A stretch of 40,464 nucleotides of DNA from Oppiella nova (Eukaryota > Arthropoda > Arachnida > Sarcoptiformes > Oppiidae). Below are positions 12,442 through 23,346 of this stretch, in pieces. The notes beneath the pieces were generated by a model that worked only from the letters and a program-made list of their open reading frames with translations, made no database searches and was not told the DNA's origin. Position numbers and translations under genes: made by a program. Position 1 is the first letter of the stretch. Each line of letters starts with the position of its first letter. The stretch is taken from the NCBI GenBank assembly GCA_905397405.1, contig CAJPVJ010000101.1:1-40464 (forward strand), written 5' to 3'.

Positions 12442-13003
12442 AAGAAAGAGAGAGAGAGAGAGAGACTGTTCGTAACAATTCTTGGAATTGTGTGTTAAGA
12501 CACACACATAGCTTATGAAACGGATCTTAAAAGTGTGTAAAAATAGGCAAAAAATATAAGTTAAACCATTTCGGGAATACAACTGTTTTGCAAAAAAAAC
12601 TAAAAAATATTATGTAAATAGAGTTAAAACATTCACATTATTTGCGCTCATTTTTTCGCCACAAATTCTTGCCATTGTTTGACATCCATTCACAAAATTT
12701 TAATACAAAAGAAATAAAAAAAAACTTTTCATATTTGCATACATCAGGCGCTCAAACACCGTGTGTCCATTAAAATGAGCGAAAAACTCATGTTTTGGTT
12801 TATTTGCTGATAATTTTTAATGTGAATAAATGAACACAAAAAAGACATGTAATAAAAAAAACTATTCTCCACTTACAAAACAAGAATATTATATTTTAAA
12901 AGCAATGATAACTAATGATAATAATTATGATTACTCTCGCATTTAAGCCATCCTTAACCTCTCAATCCCAACACAAGTGTTTAAAGAGTACAGTCCTTCC
13001 CCT
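11490..13003. repeat. Tandem duplication, one short and two long units
   Basis: Three copies of one unit start at 11490 (about 170 bp, truncated), 11662 (662 bp) and 12324 (680 bp). Each begins with the same approximately 85-base unique stretch followed by a GA/GAAA array of varying length. The two long copies differ by a few substitutions and an insertion of about 20 bp near 12859 in the last copy. ORFs in the unit run into the Glu-Arg microsatellite and are not credible genes. Confidence 0.9.
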
Positions 13004-13945
13004 CTCAGAGCTAATAACCTTATCTGCGATAATGAATTAAGAAAATAAAATTACGAAAATAATAATAAGAAATATTATAATAATATTAAGCGAAAAGCTC
13101 ATTGAAATACTAGCGGTACGAATGAAGCGAAAAATAATCGTAAAAAGGTATTCATATGAATATCTACGTGTATATATACAGTATACGTGTATACATACAG
13201 TATATTCATTGCCTGGCATTCAAAACAGAGTTATTACATTATTATATGCCATATATTAAAGGGTTTGTGCGGCAGATAAATAATTTACAACACACGAGAC
13301 CTTATTATATAACAACTCATAGACGCGATGTACAAAAGGGTTGAATAAATTTAAATGTAATTTTATCTCTTAAGTCACTAACAGAGAGAAACTCTGGGCA
13401 TATAAAAAGCAACGACTATCCAAAAACTTGTAGTCAAAAAACAATTCAATGAGTGATTGTCTGCACAAACATTGGATGGAAAGCAAGACAACAGTAAAAG
13501 AGAAATAAAACAATTTCTCGAAAGCAAAACAAAGTGAAGGAAAAAAATTAAATCTCAATCCACTGTAACCCTCATTATATGATTGTTTGTATAGCCATTG
13601 ATGTGAGTATACGTACGCTTGTTGTCTCTCGTAAGACAGACACCCATAGAGAACAAGTCTATTGATAGTGTGTGTTATGGATAGACAAAAGTCTGAAGCG
13701 TTTGTAACACTCATGTCTTAAATATAAAGGACTCTTCGGATCAGTTAGTCTTCAGCACTGGTATTGCATCGGAAAGCGAAGGGAAGGCATTACAGGCATT
13801 ACAATACCATTTGGATTCATCTGAACAGTGAAAGCGAGAGAAGCGAAAAGAGAGAGAAAAATAACAGAATTTGCAGAAAAGAATTGACTGAAGGCTTCAC
13901 TTAATATTCTGAATGCAATTCACGAGGAATTCATTTTATTCGTCG

Positions 13946-13985
<40 letters not shown>

Positions 13986-15266
13986 TTAGAAGGTGGGAAA
14001 ATAAGGAAACCATTCAAATCTATAAGTGCTGTAGAGTACTGTACTGTATAACGGAATACAGTGAGTGTAAGGTTACAAAGATTCTGCAGTATATTCCTTA
14101 ACAGTAATTCATAATCACTTGTTTGCGTAGAATTTATCAATTTTTAAATAAAAATACTTTTCTGTATTTGTTTTCACAATAAATTTTCGCAATACTAAAT
14201 TCCTCAGATAATTCAATCAGATTATTTTTAATGCACTAAATAATAAGAAATTTCTGTAAGAATTTACTTGCCTCAACCATATTCCCGTATTAATAATACG
14301 GTATATATTAGATGACATCACCAATTAATAAGTACAAAGGATCAGGATTAGTAACCAATTATATTTTACATACAAACAATAGAACGTTTGAAGCTTTGTT
14401 ACAAATTTTGGAATTTTTAAGATCAACTGATTGATCAAATATTCCAACAAGTTGCATCCAATTGACTGTAGTATGACTGCTTATTTGTTGTCGTTTCCTA
14501 TAATTCATTAACAGTTATTTCGTATTGTGTGACAAAAATGTTAGATTTTGATGAGTATTTAATCATAAGTTGTGGTAACTGATGATACCGGTAATCATAA
14601 TGCTTAACTTATTTTCCTATATATGACACATCAAGTGAAGCCTTTAATTAAGTTATAATGAGTTAGTTTATCATAAGAATCGTCAATAGCACCAAACATA
14701 GTGTTGTAGACATGCAGTGAATATAAGAATATGTGAAGAGAACAGCAAAATCACTGCAAATCTAACCTAACTTATGATAGCATTGCATGCATTGCATGTA
14801 ATTCCTGTGCAAATAATTGATACAAAATTATAAATTAACGTCAAATTGGTTTCGGAGTCATTCAACAGTAACAGACACTCCGGAGGGGAGGGATTCACGC
14901 TTTGCTTCACACTATTAAATGTTTGCACAGAATATTCTGTCAATAAATTAATTCAATTCATATATTGTCTTAATTGTGGCGATTGTATGAGACACGAGAA
15001 TAAGTAGAATGATCAATGATCAATGATCATGGTCAATTGAATTGACAGGCGATGGTGAGTGCGTGTGAGATGGGGTGCAGTGAATGGTAGTCCGCAATGC
15101 AATGAGTGAATGACCCCTTCGTGTGGTTTGTGATCAAAACAAACAGCAATTGATTTGTGAATCTGTTTTGAATTGTGTGTCAATTGACGGCTAATTATAA
15201 GCGTTGAAAGCAATCACTGAATGAATCGTTTGATTGAAAGTGAAATCCAAACAATTGATTGAAATA
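13004..15266. other. Gene-free DNA upstream of TOM1
   Basis: No gene is recognised. It contains TACAGTATAC-type motifs at 13165-13205, the partner of 10666-10725 at about 13847-13906 and a GA tract at 13949-13982. The last few hundred bases are less AT-rich and probably hold the promoter and 5' UTR of the TOM1-like gene; no TATA box is clear. Confidence 0.5.
13949..13982. repeat. (GA)n microsatellite
   Basis: Perfect GA run 43 bp beyond the inverted partner of 10666-10725. Confidence 0.95.
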
Positions 15267-18197
15267 ATGGCAGAACTGTTGCAGAGATTCAGTGGAAATC
15301 CGTTCACAACAACTGTCGGACAGAAAATCGGTAAATATATTGCAAATGATTGACAAGTGATTAGCCATTGATTTAACGGCTGATTGTGTGATGACCGCAG
15401 AACAGGCCACCGACCCATCCCTGGCCTCCGAGAACTGGGCCCTCAATATGGAGATATGCGATGTGATCAACGACACCGACGAGGGGTATGTCATGTCATG
15501 TGACTGTCATTGCGGTGATCACTGATTGATGTGGATGTGATTGCAGTCCCAGAGATGCCGTGCGGGCCATCCGGAAGCGATTGCAGCAAAACTCTGGCAA
15601 AAACTTCACTGTCGTTATGTTCACTCTCACAGTCAGTATATCACATGTTTCACCACTAATTCATGAGACAGTCATTAATATTGCAATTAAGTGAACACAC
15701 ATTTACACAAATAGACAATTTTATTTCTATTTCAAAGCATATCCATTCATAACATTCAATATAATTGATTGCCTTATAATTCAATGATAGCTCTGAACAG
15801 TAACAGTAAATCAGTTAATGACAGGAAATTGTCATTTAAGTTAATGTATTGACAACAATGTTATCAAATCTAATGTCATTTACTTTTATGGGTTATATAA
15901 GTATATATTACAACTGATTTAACAGTAAATTTAGCTGAGGGATGGCTAGTTTTTGACTACTAAACATATAACGTAAGTGTAAAATATTAGTAAACTCAAT
16001 GTAAAATTTTATGGCCATAATCTAAAATTAATAAAGCAACGTATTGTCGATGACATGTCATATACTTGACTTATGACATACTTATGACTAGTTTATATTT
16101 AAATTATGATAATATCAAATGTAAAATAAAACATTAACTATTAATATTTATTATACAGTTGTTGCATATACAATACAGTACTTATTTGTGATAATAAATG
16201 ATGAATAGGAATATACGGTAATACCGTACAGTATACCGATATTGTAATTATGATGTCAATGGAAAGCATTTCGTATGAATGATTGACTTTACTTACAGAT
16301 AAAATCTATACAGTAATAACAATACATAGACTTAACGACTTGTTCATTTCCTTATAAAATTAATAATAAAAGTTTCAGAAGTGATTAAAATTTGCTGTAC
16401 ATGAAATCTTATTCTAAGCACAATTTCTCAATGAATAATATTGAAATTCTGATTTACTTCAGAATTTGAATGTTTTAGGAAAAAGAGGTCAAAATATTGA
16501 ATGAAATGTTTTCAAACCATTACAAACCAATTAGACTACAAATGAACAGTTGAGTGAATTTGTGAAGAATTAGTGCACAAAACACTGTGACTCAGTCTAC
16601 TGTACTGTTCTGTACGTCAATTTAACTCTCAAAAATAGTTTACCACTAGTTTTGTTGGCATTAAATAAGTGACAAATATTTCTTATTATTTGCTCAAATT
16701 TGTCATTTAATTTCAATTTACAGGTATTGGAAGCGTGTGTCAAGAATTGTGGCAAAAGATTTCATTTATTGGTTACGAATAAAGACTTTGTCCAAGAATT
16801 AGTCAAAATTATAGGCCCTAAGAATGATCCTCCGGCTGTCGTCCAGGAAAAGGTATTTCACTCTCTTTTGATTCCCTAATTATTTGATATGTAATTAGAG
16901 TATTGATTATTTTATTAATGATAAATTGAAAAATATTTTATATGTGAAGTGAATGTAAGACTGGTACTAATGAAACAAATGAAATAACTGAATTGATAGT
17001 ACAGTTTACTGTATAAGTTATATTATATATTCAATTATAAACTGTTTGTGTTGTGCGACTCAACAACAGGTATTGAGTCTAATCCAGAGTTGGGCGCAGG
17101 CTTTTAGAGGACAGACAGAGCTTCAAGGAGTGGTTCAGGTCTATAACGAACTCAAAAGTAAAGGCATTGAATTCCCGGCGACAGACTCGGAGGCTATGGC
17201 ACCCATACATACTCCGCAAAGAGCTAAATCGGCGACATCTCATTCATCAGAGCCATCAGTTCCGTTGCCGACCAATACATCAGTGGGTGCGGCGGCCAGT
17301 GTTCAGCCGCAGCCCATGACAGGGGCGGCCGCCAGACGTGTGGTGACGGGACCGATGCAGTTGAGTCCGGAACAGTTGGCCAAACTGAGGAGCGAACTCG
17401 ATGTCGTTCAGTCCAATATGAAAGTCTTCAGTGAAATGTTGACTGAATTGACGCCCGGAAGCGAACATAACGACGACTGGCAACTGTTGTCCGATTTGAA
17501 CAAAACGTGTCAATCCATGCAAACCAGAATTGTTGAACTCATTGAACGCGTGGCCAATGAAGAGGTCACTAATGAACTGTTGAGAGTCAACGACGAACTC
17601 AATAACCTTTTCCTGAGATACGAGAGACACGCAAAGAAACACAAACCCCAACCCCAACCCCAACCACAGAGCACAGCAGTGGCCGCACCACTGCCCTCAC
17701 GCCCATCGGAACCCACTTTAATTGATTTTGATTCGACAGACGAGTCGACTGTTGGCGTCACTACACGTTTGGCGGACATTCAGTTGAGTGGTATCAACGC
17801 CGCTGCCTCACGACCCGTGGAGGCAACTGCTGGTGATTTGGACTTTGATGTGTTCGCTCAGTCAAGAGGCGCTTCCACTAAAGACAACACAACTAATGAC
17901 TTAAATTCAGTGAACCCGCCGCCCAATAAAGAGATGCCAAACACTGTAATCCAGGTATGAAATGATTAGCAATTGAGTGAATGTTTGAGAACTCAATTGA
18001 AAACTTCATGTCAGACACAACGCGAACAAGATTTCGATGAAATGGAAAAGTGGCTCAAAGAGGACCCAACTCTGACCGGATCAGAGTTCGACCGCTTCTT
18101 AGCCGAGAGGGCGAGCGCTCTGGAGAAACAGCCGCATAAAGGGGGTGAAGGGGATGTGGATGTGAACAACAAACCCGATGACAAAAGTCTCTTATAG
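15267..18197 (+). CDS. TOM1: TOM1-like VHS/GAT endosomal sorting adaptor
   Basis: Six exons join in frame to about 476 residues (human TOM1 is 492): 15267-15330, 15401-15485, 15547-15631, 16724-16852, 17070-17954, 18015-18197, all with GT-AG borders. The N-terminus [19 protein letters not shown] and [13 protein letters not shown] are the start of a VHS domain, which runs to about residue 155 and ends in [13 protein letters not shown], then [11 protein letters not shown] domain follows (about 215-305: [49 protein letters not shown]). The tail is Pro/Gln-rich, then has an acidic DFDSTDES stretch and a conserved C-terminal helix ([19 protein letters not shown]). The family links ubiquitinated cargo, Tollip and clathrin on endosomes; that role is by homology. 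Intron 3 (1.1 kb) is the only long intron and is AT-rich. Confidence 0.95.
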
Positions 18198-18772
18198 TTT
18201 GGTGTTTGTGTTGATTTCGCTTAATATAATATATCATAGCTTTTAATAATTGAGTCTTAAGTCGAATAATATATAAGTAAATGATATAATGATTCAGTAT
18301 TTATAATATCAAGTGATTTATATTTTACGGTACATTTCGTTCAGAATTTGATGGAATATTTAGCGTAAAATTTTTCACATATTTTATATTTTTATTTATT
18401 AATTTTATGAGAATTTTATTTTTATTTAATAATAACGAATTGAATACAGTTTTGTTCCCTCGAAAGCCATTGAATCAGTGGTTTTGATATGAATTCATGA
18501 TATGTTGCCAACGATTCTCCGGTTTATATCATTTTGTAATATAAGCCCTAATATTAACACTAAATTAGGCTTTAGTTTATAAAATGTAATACTTTCTATG
18601 ATTTACTTCAAACGTATCAATGTTTTTAAAATCTATTTTTTAGTGATTAACGACTAATTGTGTAATTAATTAAATTTCAACAATTTATTCAGATTTATAA
18701 GATATAAAAGATATGTTCAAAAATATTATTATTAAATGAAATTATTGTCCAAATGTTTGTTTCAATAGAGCC
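18198..18772. other. Convergent 3' intergenic region
   Basis: AT-rich DNA between the convergent 3' ends of the TOM1-like gene and the ZSWIM7-like gene. It presumably contains both 3' UTRs; no further gene is seen. Confidence 0.6.
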
Positions 18773-19304
18773 TTAGTTGAGGATATGGTTAGTCCACACG
18801 TTATCCATCTTTTCATGACTCGTAACCACTGTTTTATACGATTTCATGGCATTTGACAGTTTGGATGCGAGTAAGTGTTTGCACCACAGAATCGTGTCAT
18901 TCATTACACCTATAATTGAATTCAATTCATCCATTACTACATTGAATACATTGAGTCCAATGTGTGACACCTTTTCTGAATGCATCACAACTGCAATAAT
19001 TGGCGTCAATTAAACAGAAGTAACGATTGGGTGTTGTCTTCGACTTCTTGTCATTGGATTCGACTTCGAATATAACTCTTCGGAGACAACAACTCGTGTC
19101 ATAAAAGGATCGTTTCATAGCATTGCATAGCATTGCATACCTATGGCTTTGGCAGAGATCCAGCGATTCCAGTGAATCGGGTATTGAGTCCGGAGTGGAG
19201 CTGACACAGGAAGTGGTCGAGTGGTTGGTGATGAGCTTGCTCACTTTGTTACTCGATATCAAGTCGACGCTATCGATGAAATCTATGTTAAACAATGAGA
19301 TCAA
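18773..19304 (-). CDS. ZSWIM7: SWIM zinc-finger protein, ZSWIM7/SWS1-like
   Basis: The last two exons are clear: RRVIFEVESNDKKSKTTPNR, then a SWIM finger CSCDAF...LWCKHLLASKLSNAM (CxC...CxH), as in ZSWIM7/SWS1, the Shu-complex partner of RAD51 paralogs in homologous recombination. The intron between CDAFRK and the CKH part is 18970-18910. A further probable intron begins at 19140. Ending it at 19093 (48 nt) gives 140 residues, the same length as the human protein, whereas reading through gives 156 and an acceptor 15 nt further on gives 135. The start at 19304 is the first in-frame ATG; the N-terminal 50 residues align poorly, so the 5' end is uncertain. It lies head-to-head with the BACURD-type gene at 19833. 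Confidence 0.78.
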
Positions 19305-19832
19305 ACTAAACCAATCAATGTATGGCTGAGTCTCTGTATCAACGAGTGGTGCACTCAGTGTCTCACCTCTCGATCACTTCGTCCGACACTAAACTCGAGG
19401 AATAAATTTACAGACAATTAGTGGACTCCTATTGAATGACTTTCAGACAATTCATACTTTGATTGTTGTTTTGGACTATTTTGTTGACTAAGGCATCGAA
19501 CAACTGGTGGATTATCTTTGAAGACATGACCACAAGTGTTGGACACACGACGAGAGGTGAGGACAAGTGAAGAGTTGGTGTTTCTTGGGATCAAATGTGA
19601 GATAATTGGCGCTCAAAGTGTCAACACATGACTCACACAATCGGTTACAGTGTTTGTGAAAAGCACTCAAATTTTGTTTACATTTCACTCAATGTTTGAC
19701 TCATTTTTGTTTACAAATGAGTGGTTTGTCTGAAGACATTGTGTGACATCATCTGCACTTCAATTGTCTTGTATTCGTGTGGAGTGTCCGTAAAGAAGTG
19801 CAATCAAACTGTTGGTCAGTGGAGCCAAACCT
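19305..19832. promoter_or_regulatory. Divergent promoter region (inferred)
   Basis: About 530 bp separate the head-to-head ZSWIM7-like and BACURD-like starts. No coding exon or TATA box is convincing. The region presumably contains both promoters and 5' UTRs. Confidence 0.4.
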
Positions 19833-21172
19833 ATGGTCAAGAGTGTGGTGATGTCCGGCATCAGTGATCACAAGACTGTCATCTCCGGAGGGGTAAGTGT
19901 TGAGACAATTGCCACGAATGAGACAATTGCCACGAATTGATGAATTGATAACTAATGTGAGTCTTCATCGGTGGTCAGAACAACGAGTACTGTAAGCTTA
20001 ATGTCGGCGGAAGTCTTGTAAGTATAGATTTGTTGATATAAGTGAACCATACATACGATTGTTCTCATATGTGGTGATGTCTTAAGCACTACACAACCAT
20101 CGGAACGCTTACCAAAAATGATTCAATGCTGAGGGCTATGTTCAGCGGAAGAATGGAAGTGCTCACTGACTCTGAAGGTAACCAATGATTGTAGTCATTA
20201 GTGATCTTAATTGTGGTTCAATTGATTGTCAAAATAGGTTGGGTTTTGATCGACAGGTGCGGCAAACACTTCGCAACGATTCTCAACTTCTTGAGAGACG
20301 GATCCATACCTATACCCGAATCCCAGAGAGAACTCCAAGAACTGTCTTCTGAAGCGAAATACTATTTGATACAAGAGTTGATTGATTTGTGTGACCAACA
20401 GCTGTCGTTTTGGAGGGAACCGACCTCTACTGAACCCATTTGTAGAGTTCCGGTATGTCTGCAAACAATGATTATCTTCTATAGTGTGGTAACAAATGTC
20501 TTATCAAATGATTAGTTAATCACTTCAGCGAAAGAAGAGGCGGTTCTCATCAACACAACGACTAAACCAATCGTCAAACTATTGATTAATCGACACAACA
20601 ATAAGTATTCCTATACCAGCACTTCAGATGATAATCTCCTCAAGAACTTAGAGCTCTTCGACAAACTGTCGCTCAGATTCAGTGGTCGCGTGCTATTCAT
20701 CAAAGACGTGATCGGAAGCAATGAGATCTGTTGCTGGAGTTTCTATGGTATGATCTGTTGATTGAATGTCATGTGAATCTGTTTGACAACTGAGACCTCC
20801 ATTCAGGACACGGCAAGAAAGTGGCCGAAGTCTGCTGTACTTCCATAGTGTACGCCACCGACAAGAAACACACAAAGGTTTGTATGAAATGCCACTCAAA
20901 CCCATTTCAATGACAACCAATGCACTGAATTTCAGGTGGAGTTCCCCGAAGCGCGCATATATGAGGAGACCCTCAATATATTGCTGTATGAGAACAGGAC
21001 GGGTCCGGACATGGAGCTGATGCAGGCGACCAGCACTCGGGGCGCCGTTAGTATGACATCGCATAACAGCGATGACGAAGAGGAGCACAACCGCAACAGT
21101 AAAAGCAATGGCAAAGAGGGCAAGGATTCGAGTCACCACATCGGACGCATTCGCAGCACTAAACAAAACTAA
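19833..21172 (+). CDS. BACURD/TNFAIP1-KCTD10 family CUL3 adaptor
   Basis: Seven exons give about 314 residues (human TNFAIP1 is 316): 19833-19892, 19979-20017, 20087-20177, 20238-20452, 20516-20747, 20807-20877, 20936-21172, with phases that match. A BTB/T1 domain opens with [15 protein letters not shown] and contains [13 protein letters not shown] and [20 protein letters not shown]. The family C-terminal half is strongly conserved ([61 protein letters not shown]). Relatives bring RhoA and other substrates to Cullin-3 ubiquitin ligase. TNFAIP1, KCTD10 and KCTD13 cannot be told apart here; a single invertebrate ancestor-type gene is likely. Introns are 58-86 nt. Confidence 0.95.
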
Positions 21173-21386
21173 CACTTCTCTTAATAACTGTTTTCTAATT
21201 TTATGGCAACCCATGAGTTGATTGTCAGACTAATCATAAGTTTTTTAATTTATATGTTCTCATGAGTTGATTACAAAATATAATATGAAGTGCTATTCTA
21301 TGACTTTAGTGAATGCAATGTGTGTTTGGATACTATTCTCATTACTTTTGGATCGATTCTACAGTATATATAAAATCATTAAAAAA

Positions 21387-21392
21387 TTTATT
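21387..21392 (-). terminator. AATAAA poly(A) signal candidate of FKRP
   Basis: TTTATT on the + strand, 32-37 nt past the FKRP stop, inside the 3' UTR of the convergent gene. Confidence 0.4.
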
Positions 21393-21416
21393 TAAAGATT
21401 ATTGTATTAATAATGA

Positions 21417-21422
21417 AATAAA
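21417..21422 (+). terminator. AATAAA poly(A) signal of BACURD-type gene
   Basis: A canonical hexamer 245 nt after the BACURD-type stop. It ends one base before the last base of the FKRP stop codon on the other strand, so the two convergent transcripts must overlap. Confidence 0.55.
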
Positions 21423-21423
21423 A

Positions 21424-22971
21424 TCAAGAATTAGTATTAAACTTGTATTCTTTGCTATTTGTCGGGAACTCTAAGAGCTCTGGTTTCGGGTATTTTGGGT
21501 TTTGGATCACATTTTTGCCGAATTTATATTCAAGGAATTCCTTCCAATGGTTGGGAACCGAGACATTGACGCCAATGAAAGGGATTCTGTGGAGTGGAAG
21601 CAAATAATGTTCGGGAAATTCTGTGTCCTGAATGTGGGACTCAAACCACGTGTCTTTAGTCATCGTCCCATTCCTCGAGTAGAAGGGAAAGACATCGACA
21701 TGTAATCGATTGGTTTGACTGAAGTGCACTCTGAAGAAGTCTCCCTCTGAAGCCTTTTCCCATACGAATCCATTTTCATCCACTATTGGAGACGATTGTG
21801 GAAAATATGGACACTTTTGGATGTCTTCCCTATAAATGCCGACATCGATGTCATAATCCCAGGGAATGATGTGCCCATCTCTGGCGGCGCCCAACAACGA
21901 CCCGCCCTCTAACCAATACCTCACTGAATATGAATCCAAGATCTTAAACACGTGTCGACCAGTTTCGGCCAAATTTTCTAAACAACAAACAGGTGTCCAT
22001 CGGTTGGCGAACAGATAGTCAGGCATTTCGTTGACAACAGACGGGAAACATCTTTGCGAGTGTTTATGACATCCAAACCAATGGACGGTTCCATTGGAAT
22101 CAATCATTTTCTTGACGCCAATCGTATGAAACAAAGTGTTTCTTCTCTCTCGTGTCCACAACTGATGCTTCCATTCGTTCCGTTGGTTTGCGAACAGATG
22201 TCTGCCTCTAATCACAACATTATTACCGAAAAGTTTGACTTTTATTTCATTGATTTTGCTTTGAATGAAAAACGAGTCAATGAATGGCCGCACAAACGGT
22301 CGGTTCAGTTGCAAGAAATCACTTCTTGTTATCAAAACCGCGTAATCGTTGCCTTCGAAGGCATCGCAAGAACTCATTGAATCCAATGGTCTGTACCTCA
22401 AAGTCCATCGCTTTATATCAAACTCTATTTGAATGCAATTATTGGCGGATGTGTTGGAATCAATTGGAAGAATAAGAGCTGTTCTGTGGTTTGCATTCAA
22501 TTTATTCAAGTATTGAACTGAAGACCACAGCAATCGTTTGGATCCGATTCTGATGGCGTCCGGAATGATGACCACATATTCACTGTTGATATGACTTTCA
22601 ATTCTGGATTCAGTTAAGCTCTGATTGATCTGGAAATCAGTGACAATCCATTTGATGTGACACTTGTCCACAACAGGACTGTCGGACCAATCGATGGCCG
22701 GATATATGACTCGTTCGGACACAACAAGTATCGTATGAATTGATCCCAAACTGCAGACCGATTCTAACGTCTCTCTCAAGTCATTGTCAAAGAACTCAAA
22801 CTCAAGTAAAATAAAAGTTATCTTATATTGTGGTTGAGATGATTGTGACTGTTGTGTCCAAACGGTTCCAACGAATTGATCAAAAAGTTTGTAAATAATT
22901 GAATTGAAAGTCAAATACAAAAGCGATCCAAAGATTAGAACTTTTATCGCCACTCGTTTGCTCACAACCAT
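21424..22971 (-). CDS. FKRP: Fukutin-related protein, ribitol-phosphate transferase
   Basis: A single exon of 515 residues from the first ATG; an upstream GTG extension of 10 codons exists but is not a plausible start. A hydrophobic signal-anchor at about 7-29 predicts a type II Golgi protein. The zinc-site cysteines have exactly the FKRP spacing: C301-x6-C308-x20-C329-C330 (human 289, 296, 317, 318). The LicD-type catalytic core is intact: WLEGGSLLGAARDG (353-366) and WDYDIDVGIY (371-380) with the metal-binding aspartates. Human FKRP (495 aa) adds the second ribitol-5-phosphate to O-mannosyl glycans of alpha-dystroglycan; the same activity is inferred. It is convergent with the BACURD-type gene. 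Confidence 0.95.
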   Translation of the reverse strand: MVVSKRVAIKVLIFGSLLYLTFNSIIYKLFDQFVGTVWTQQSQSSQPQYKITFILLEFEFFDNDLRETLESVCSLGSIHTILVVSERVIYPAIDWSDSPVVDKCHIKWIVTDFQINQSLTESRIESHINSEYVVIIPDAIRIGSKRLLWSSVQYLNKLNANHRTALILPIDSNTSANNCIQIEFDIKRWTLRYRPLDSMSSCDAFEGNDYAVLITRSDFLQLNRPFVRPFIDSFFIQSKINEIKVKLFGNNVVIRGRHLFANQRNEWKHQLWTRERRNTLFHTIGVKKMIDSNGTVHWFGCHKHSQRCFPSVVNEMPDYLFANRWTPVCCLENLAETGRHVFKILDSYSVRYWLEGGSLLGAARDGHIIPWDYDIDVGIYREDIQKCPYFPQSSPIVDENGFVWEKASEGDFFRVHFSQTNRLHVDVFPFYSRNGTMTKDTWFESHIQDTEFPEHYLLPLHRIPFIGVNVSVPNHWKEFLEYKFGKNVIQNPKYPKPELLEFPTNSKEYKFNTNS

Positions 22972-23346
22972 TAAGACGTGACTTGGGATCAAATGACACA
23001 CAAATTGAATGATAATTCATTGGATGTGTTGGTGTGATGTGTGGTGAGCACTGGTATGAAAGGGTGAGCGCCTGTCACCTGAAGTTTGTCCATCACTTGA
23101 GTGTCTGCCGACTGTGAGTGCAAAACACATGTAAACATTGCATTCACTGACAGACAGTCTCTCGTGTGTTGTATTCACTCTCCAATAGTCTGTCAGTTAT
23201 GTGACAAATGAATGCAAAACTCATTTAAAGGCAATTTTTATTGAAACAGTTTTCGGTTAGAAAACAAAAGTTGAGTTAAAACTTAATTAAATTAGAAAAT
23301 GACAAATAAGTTCAGATTTATATACAAATAAAATATAATCGGATTA
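22972..23346. other. FKRP promoter side and PSMD2 3' UTR
   Basis: Short gap between two minus-strand genes. TTTATT at 23237-23242 (AATAAA on the minus strand) is a candidate PSMD2 poly(A) signal about 105 nt past its stop. Confidence 0.45.

Noticed and set aside
13370-13714. 114-codon minus-strand ORF as a gene
   Set aside because: No similarity to any family I know, in AT-rich repeat-laden DNA, with no splice or promoter context.
22972-23001. FKRP start at 23001
   Set aside because: That codon is GTG; the first ATG is at 22971 and directly precedes the signal-anchor.
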